64,000 bases of DNA, from positions 19,131,175 through 19,195,174 of the forward strand of contig JBANSL010000018.1 in assembly GCA_037127255.1 (NCBI GenBank), written 5' to 3'. This DNA is from Persicaria tinctoria (lineage: Eukaryota; Streptophyta; Magnoliopsida; Caryophyllales; Polygonaceae). The notes below the pieces were generated by a model. It searched no databases and was not told where the DNA came from. It worked only from the letters and a program-made list of their open reading frames with translations. A program made the translations under genes and the position numbers. Positions 59,981 to 64,000 of this stretch are shown here, piece after piece (the first letter of the stretch is position 1; the number at the start of each line of letters is the position of its first letter).

Positions 59981-61636
59981 ATGGCTACCGGCGAAGAACT
60001 CACTCCCGCGACCGACGCGGCCGCGGCGGGGTCGGCTTTGATCAAATCCCTAGCCGCCTGCAGCGCCTCCACCAGATCCAAAACCCTAAAGTCCCTAATC
60101 GCATGGCTCCAGCAGCAGCAGCAGCCAGAGTCCCCACTCTCCGACGACGACGTCAAGAAGCTATGGAAGGGCCTCTTCTACTGCGTCTGGCACTGCGACA
60201 AGGCCGCCAATCAAGCTAATCTCATCAATCGGCTCGCGTCTCTCCTCCACTCGCTCTCGCCGCCCCTCTCTGTCGCCTATTTCTCGCATTTCCTCCTCAC
60301 TCTCCGCCGCGAGTGGCCCGGGATCGACCGCCTCAGGTTAGACAAGTTCTATCTTATGATTCGTGTTTTCGTTCGGGAATTGTTTGAGCTGCTGAGGAAA
60401 AAGAGGTGGAGTTTGGATGTTGTGAAGGAGTATTGGGGTGTTTTCGAGCAGAGACTGTTTGTTTGCCAGGACGGCGAGAAGAGTTTGGGCGATGGGGTTA
60501 CATATCATGTTGTTTCGGTGTTCTGCGAGGAGATTAAGCCTTTTTTGCCGCTGAGATTGGATGTGTTGAATGTCCTGTTTGCACCGTTTGTTTCTGTGTT
60601 AGGGAGGACGGATAATAAGGTTTTGTTGGGGAAATTGAAGAGTGATTTGTTTGATTATCTGGTTAGGAGTGGGAGGGGATTGTTAGGGGTTAAGAAATCA
60701 GGGGAGGAGGTTGATTCCATGGATGAGAGGGTGTTATTTGGGACGATATCGATGGTTATGGGGTTTTCAGCGAGGCTCTATGAGCTTGGTTCGGCACCTG
60801 ATTGTGTCCAGGGTAATAGGAAGTTCCTGTTCAGCTTACATGAGGAGTTCTTGAAGTTGGAGAAGGAGTTTAAGGTGGCTGGGATTGACGTGAAGCTTCC
60901 TGAAGTTGATGGGAATGAAGATGAAGATGATGATGATGATGAAGTTCCTCAGCTGATTCCTGTTAGCAAGGATGATTCTGAAGGAGGGAATGTCGAGCCT
61001 TCAGATAAGTTGAAGAAGAAGAAGAAAAAGAAGGATAAAGGAGGATCAAAGGATAAAGAGGGTAAGAAGAAAAAGAAGAAGAAAACTATGGAGAATGGAG
61101 TTGATGGGAGCCATGAAAATGAGAATGTGGAGATGCCAATTGATACTACCAATGACGGTGAGAATGTAGCCGATGAGTCCGATTCCCCGAAATTTAATAA
61201 CGCAACATTGTCAAATCTGCAGAAGCAATTTGAGATGATTGCTACTGAATCTGGATTAGACCAGGTTGTTTCTAGTTCACTGGATTCACCCACAGGGAAT
61301 AGGAAAGTGTCCAAGAAGAGGAAGAGGGTGAAGAAGGCCAATGGTAAACCAGCTGCAGAAGACGAGGGTAATGCCACAACTGTGGAAAAGAGCGGAAAGA
61401 AAGTCAAGTTCTCTATGAGGCATAATTTGGTTTGGAATCCAGCAAACCCTCTTCCTCCTCAGAGCGTGAGGATACCACCAACTGTTACTCCCCGAGGAAG
61501 TGCTCTCAAGAAGGGTGTTCCTCCAGGACCTGTAAGGGAGATGTCCTCTGGTTCAAAGAAGGGGAAGAAAAGGGCTGGTAAAAGCAAATCTCCAGCCATC
61601 AAGCGGATAAGGAAACTGAAGTCCAAGTCTGGTTAG
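59981..61636 (+). CDS. RRP1: Ribosomal RNA processing protein 1 (Nop52 family)
   Basis: This nucleolar protein acts in pre-rRNA processing for the 60S subunit. The single exon of 551 codons starts at an ATG after a pyrimidine-rich leader (TCTCTCTCCCATGG). The Nop52 domain covers about residues 20-250, with KLWKGLFYCVWHCDK, FLLTLRREWPGIDRLRLDKF and LIRVFVRELF-like segments (here MIRVFVRELFELL). Then come an acidic run (NEDEDDDDDEVPQ), two lysine-rich runs typical of nucleolar localisation (KLKKKKKKKDK; GKKKKKKKT), and a conserved C-terminal segment (KVKFSMRHNLVWNPANPLPP, then TPRGSALKKGVPPGP). The CDS end is natural. No intron or frame break is seen. The reverse-strand open frames are shadows. 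Confidence 0.93.
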   Translation: MATGEELTPATDAAAAGSALIKSLAACSASTRSKTLKSLIAWLQQQQQPESPLSDDDVKKLWKGLFYCVWHCDKAANQANLINRLASLLHSLSPPLSVAYFSHFLLTLRREWPGIDRLRLDKFYLMIRVFVRELFELLRKKRWSLDVVKEYWGVFEQRLFVCQDGEKSLGDGVTYHVVSVFCEEIKPFLPLRLDVLNVLFAPFVSVLGRTDNKVLLGKLKSDLFDYLVRSGRGLLGVKKSGEEVDSMDERVLFGTISMVMGFSARLYELGSAPDCVQGNRKFLFSLHEEFLKLEKEFKVAGIDVKLPEVDGNEDEDDDDDEVPQLIPVSKDDSEGGNVEPSDKLKKKKKKKDKGGSKDKEGKKKKKKKTMENGVDGSHENENVEMPIDTTNDGENVADESDSPKFNNATLSNLQKQFEMIATESGLDQVVSSSLDSPTGNRKVSKKRKRVKKANGKPAAEDEGNATTVEKSGKKVKFSMRHNLVWNPANPLPPQSVRIPPTVTPRGSALKKGVPPGPVREMSSGSKKGKKRAGKSKSPAIKRIRKLKSKSG

Positions 61637-62860
61637 TTAGATTCATCCTTGCTGTACGTTGAATTGAGTTCTTGAGTTCACCTCCTGAATTGTTTTATAA
61701 GAGGCGATTTTTTCTTTTATAGATGTTTGTTGTTTTGAAAGTTTGTGACTGATAGTGATAGTTTGTTCTTGTTCTTTATCATTCGATCACATCCCAATCT
61801 GGTTGTATTACTACATCCTTATGATGATTGATTTTTCTTATAGTGACTTGTCATATGATGTGGATCATTTCTTATTCATTTGGTTACCCTATTTTTTAGC
61901 TCATTGTTGCACAAAACCTTTTCTTTATATTGCTTGACAACATACTGAAATAGTAAAACTAATGAATTGCAATGCAATGCTTAAGCGTGCATTTTTATGC
62001 TTAAAGCGAGAAGCAACGGCGAGCTTGCTTAGGGCTGTTATATGGAGCTTGCTTAGGGCTGTTATATGGAGCTGAGTAGCATGAGCTCGCTCATTTGCTA
62101 AACGAGTCAGGAATGAGCATATTTTGAAACTCATTTCAAACGGAGGCTTGGCTCAAACTCACGTTTGAATATTGTAGAATAACTATAATTTATAAAATTT
62201 CCCCTTAGTTTATGTATGTTATAAGTGAGAAGAGCTGCTCTCTAACAAAGTTTGGCTCGATCTCGTCAAACCTGAACACATAGCTTGAGTCCAAATTTAA
62301 ACTCGGTTCTTTGGAATTGAGTGTGAACAACTAGTCAACCATTAGCGGGCTTGTGTGGCTCATATATTAGCCCTAGGCTTGCTTTGATAAGCCTTAATCG
62401 AGCGTTGTCTGCCATTTTAGCGCTATATAAGAGAAGGGACAAGCACACTGTGACTTTGTTTGGTAACATGTAGCCGATCGGGTAATTAAAGTTGATAGGG
62501 TAGTTGAAACTTGTGAAAGTGTGTTAAATATATGAATGTGTAAAATTAGAGTGTTTATAAGTTGGTTAAGTGTTTAGTAGCTCGGTTGATTGGTATAAAC
62601 TAGCGATGAGATGAGAGAAAATGAATAGATTTGCGAAAAGTTTTGGGTGATTAACTGTTGAAAATTCAATTTTCAAAGCTAATTAAACTAAAATCTTATA
62701 TTTAACTTATTTAAAACTATAAAATATTAAAACGAAAAAAAATCTAAAAAACTACAAATATTGTTTTTCTTCTTGAATAGGTAAATAAAGAGCGAATATT
62801 GTTTCTCCAAGCAACACTAACAAGGATCCACATTCAAAAACTATATTCGGAAGAAGCGCG
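61637..62860. other. Region downstream of RRP1, no gene recognised
   Basis: It includes the RRP1 3' region and AT-rich DNA. At 62021-62068 the 24-bp unit GAGCTTGCTTAGGGCTGTTA(TATG) is tandemly duplicated. Words such as GAGCTCGCTCATTT and GGCTTGGCTC suggest old transposon DNA, but no ends were found. Confidence 0.45.
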
Positions 62861-62879
62861 CACACGCGAAATGGGTTAA

Positions 62880-63420
62880 ACCTCCGATGGGATTCTACAA
62901 ACGTAATTTCGATGGCTCACACTTCACCTTGGGCTCTGGCAGCTACGGGTTTACCATCCGAAATGATAAAGCGGAAATGATCTTTTCTGGTTGGGGGACT
63001 TGTGATTGCAATTCGGCCATATATTCGGAACCAGTGGCCCTTAGACAAGGGATTATGGGGGCAAGATCCTTGGGAATGGATAATCTTCTTATCGAATGCG
63101 ACAATCTCAGGGTTATCAAAGCTCTGATGGGGGACTGGTCTTGCCCTTGGAACATTGAGCTGATTCAGTCAGATATTAGGTCTATTTTAAATTATTTCTC
63201 TAATGTTGTTGTTCGTCACATTTTAAGGGAAACTAGTAATGTGGCCGATAGAATTGCACGTCTGCCCTACAGTATCCCTGCCGACGTATGTTTGGAGTAT
63301 AAGAACTGCAAGTTCTCGTCCGCAAGGATGCTTTAGGATAAGTATCAGCATATCACCGTTTACTATTCCTAAATGGCAATGCTTTCTTGTTAAAAAAATA
63401 ATAAAAATAAAAATAAAATC
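62880..63420 (+). pseudogene. 5'-truncated LINE with RNase H domain
   Basis: The open frame 62887-63336 covers most of a plant LINE RNase H-like (RVT_3) domain: NFDGSHF (first Asp), EPVALRQGIMGARSLGMDNL (catalytic Glu), IECDNLRVIKAL (Asp) and RHILRETSNVADRIARL (final Asp). It is followed by an A-rich tail at 63392-63419. CTATATT.GGAA occurs near both edges (62841 and 63420), possibly an imperfect target duplication. The rest of the LINE is missing. Confidence 0.85.
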
Positions 63421-63591
63421 TATATTGGAAAGTCCATCTTTGAGGAGAATATGCCCAACAAATTCGAACAGCCCAACATCGAACAACCCGACATCGAACT
63501 TGTTGGCTAAATTAATCCTAACAAAAGCTAGTCAACTGAAATTGCAAGAACCGATAAATCACCTAAGCAATCAAAAAAGCTAATCAACTTT

Positions 63592-64000
63592 CTTTTTTTG
63601 GTCAAAAGGAGAGGCGACGCTCTCCGCGCATCTAGTCGCGCTTTTATTATCAATAAAAAAGGGTTAAGTAGTCAGCAAACGGGGAATAGCCCGACCCCTA
63701 ACATCATTATGCAAGAAACTAAAAGCACCCTTAGGCGGGTCAAACAATACAGTTAAACCATAGTTATAATCAAAAGCTATGCTAGCAAGGTGATCCGCGA
63801 CGCGGTTAGCTTCACGAAACACATGTCAGATCTGGATAGTTCAGTTCCTACTCAGAAAGCCTTGACACTTACTGACAAGGCTAGCCAGAGGGTGGCACCG
63901 TGACATCTCTTTGCCTAGGAGAGTAGTTCCAAGTTGTGAGTCCGTCTCCAAAATCACAGACCTGTAACCCCCATCCCATGCAAGTTTGAGCCCTTGTAGC
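63592..64000 (-). pseudogene. LINE RNase H fragment, minus strand, cut by window end
   Basis: The minus strand reads LQGLKLAWDGGYRSVILETD, then LVSKCQGFLSRN, a stop, and HVFREANRVADHLASIAFD. A T-run at 63591-63598 marks the A-tail on the other strand. In-frame stops show decay. It faces the LINE tail at 62880-63420. Confidence 0.8.

Noticed and set aside
60949..61407. Minus-strand gene opposite RRP1
   Set aside because: It is a reverse-strand shadow of the lysine- and acid-rich codons of RRP1, giving Phe/Leu/Ser runs.

Overview
The window is nuclear DNA of a flowering plant, most likely a eudicot; I cannot name the species. The evidence is AT-rich intergenic sequence, GT-AG introns, a plant-type ethanolamine-phosphate cytidylyltransferase gene, and plant transposon classes (CACTA, hAT, MULE, PIF/Harbinger, Stowaway and Tourist MITEs, LINE RNase H tails, copia). 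Only two ordinary host genes are visible. PECT1 (minus strand, nine coding exons, 47836-53648) makes CDP-ethanolamine in the Kennedy pathway. An intronless RRP1/Nop52-like ribosome-biogenesis gene lies at 59981-61636 (plus).

Left part (1-15100). A CACTA 3' end is followed by a perfect 136-bp palindrome and a long (TA)n tract. Three terminal-inverted-repeat (TIR) elements, here called A (1488-5971), B (5993-9575) and C (9639-11649), then lie end to end, separated only by (TA)n. Each carries an internal word array and a GC-rich gene-like block. A holds a spliced kinesin-12 motor fragment fused to an ATL RING-H2 fragment, and two inverted tRNA-like sequences around a minisatellite. Next come a MULE-type MITE nested in an inverted repeat, and a copia-type LTR remnant with a CACTA left end in it.

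Middle part (15101-26800). This stretch has no recognisable host gene. It is a series of delimited transposons: hAT (15550-16367, 24164-25309), a Tourist-like MITE, a LINE tail, a PIF/Harbinger-like element, MULE-like TIR elements, and a MULE with about 140-bp TIRs and GC-rich internal DNA (25345-26792).

26872-41526 is a nested block. An outer TIR element has an 11-bp direct repeat on both sides. Its (TA)n core received element D (27187-40168) and the left end of a related element E. D received an 11.7-kb Mutator-like element (28372-40045, 9-bp duplication), and that MULE received a hAT element (32548-33307, 8-bp duplication). The MULE carries a degenerate mudrA-type transposase and two convergent Ulp1 (C48) protease genes. 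One has lost the DUF1985 half and the other has lost the catalytic half. A second MULE (42866-47469) is a 4.6-kb near-perfect palindrome whose arms each hold a DUF1985 gene; the left copy is broken and the right copy looks intact.

Right part (47470-64000). PECT1 and its MITE-bearing upstream region come first, then a gene-poor stretch. Degenerate copia and LINE RNase H fragments lead up to the RRP1 gene, and two more LINE tails follow it. The (TA)n-targeting TIR family, and the element-specific short words that several of these transposons repeat throughout their length, are the parts least explained by standard annotation.
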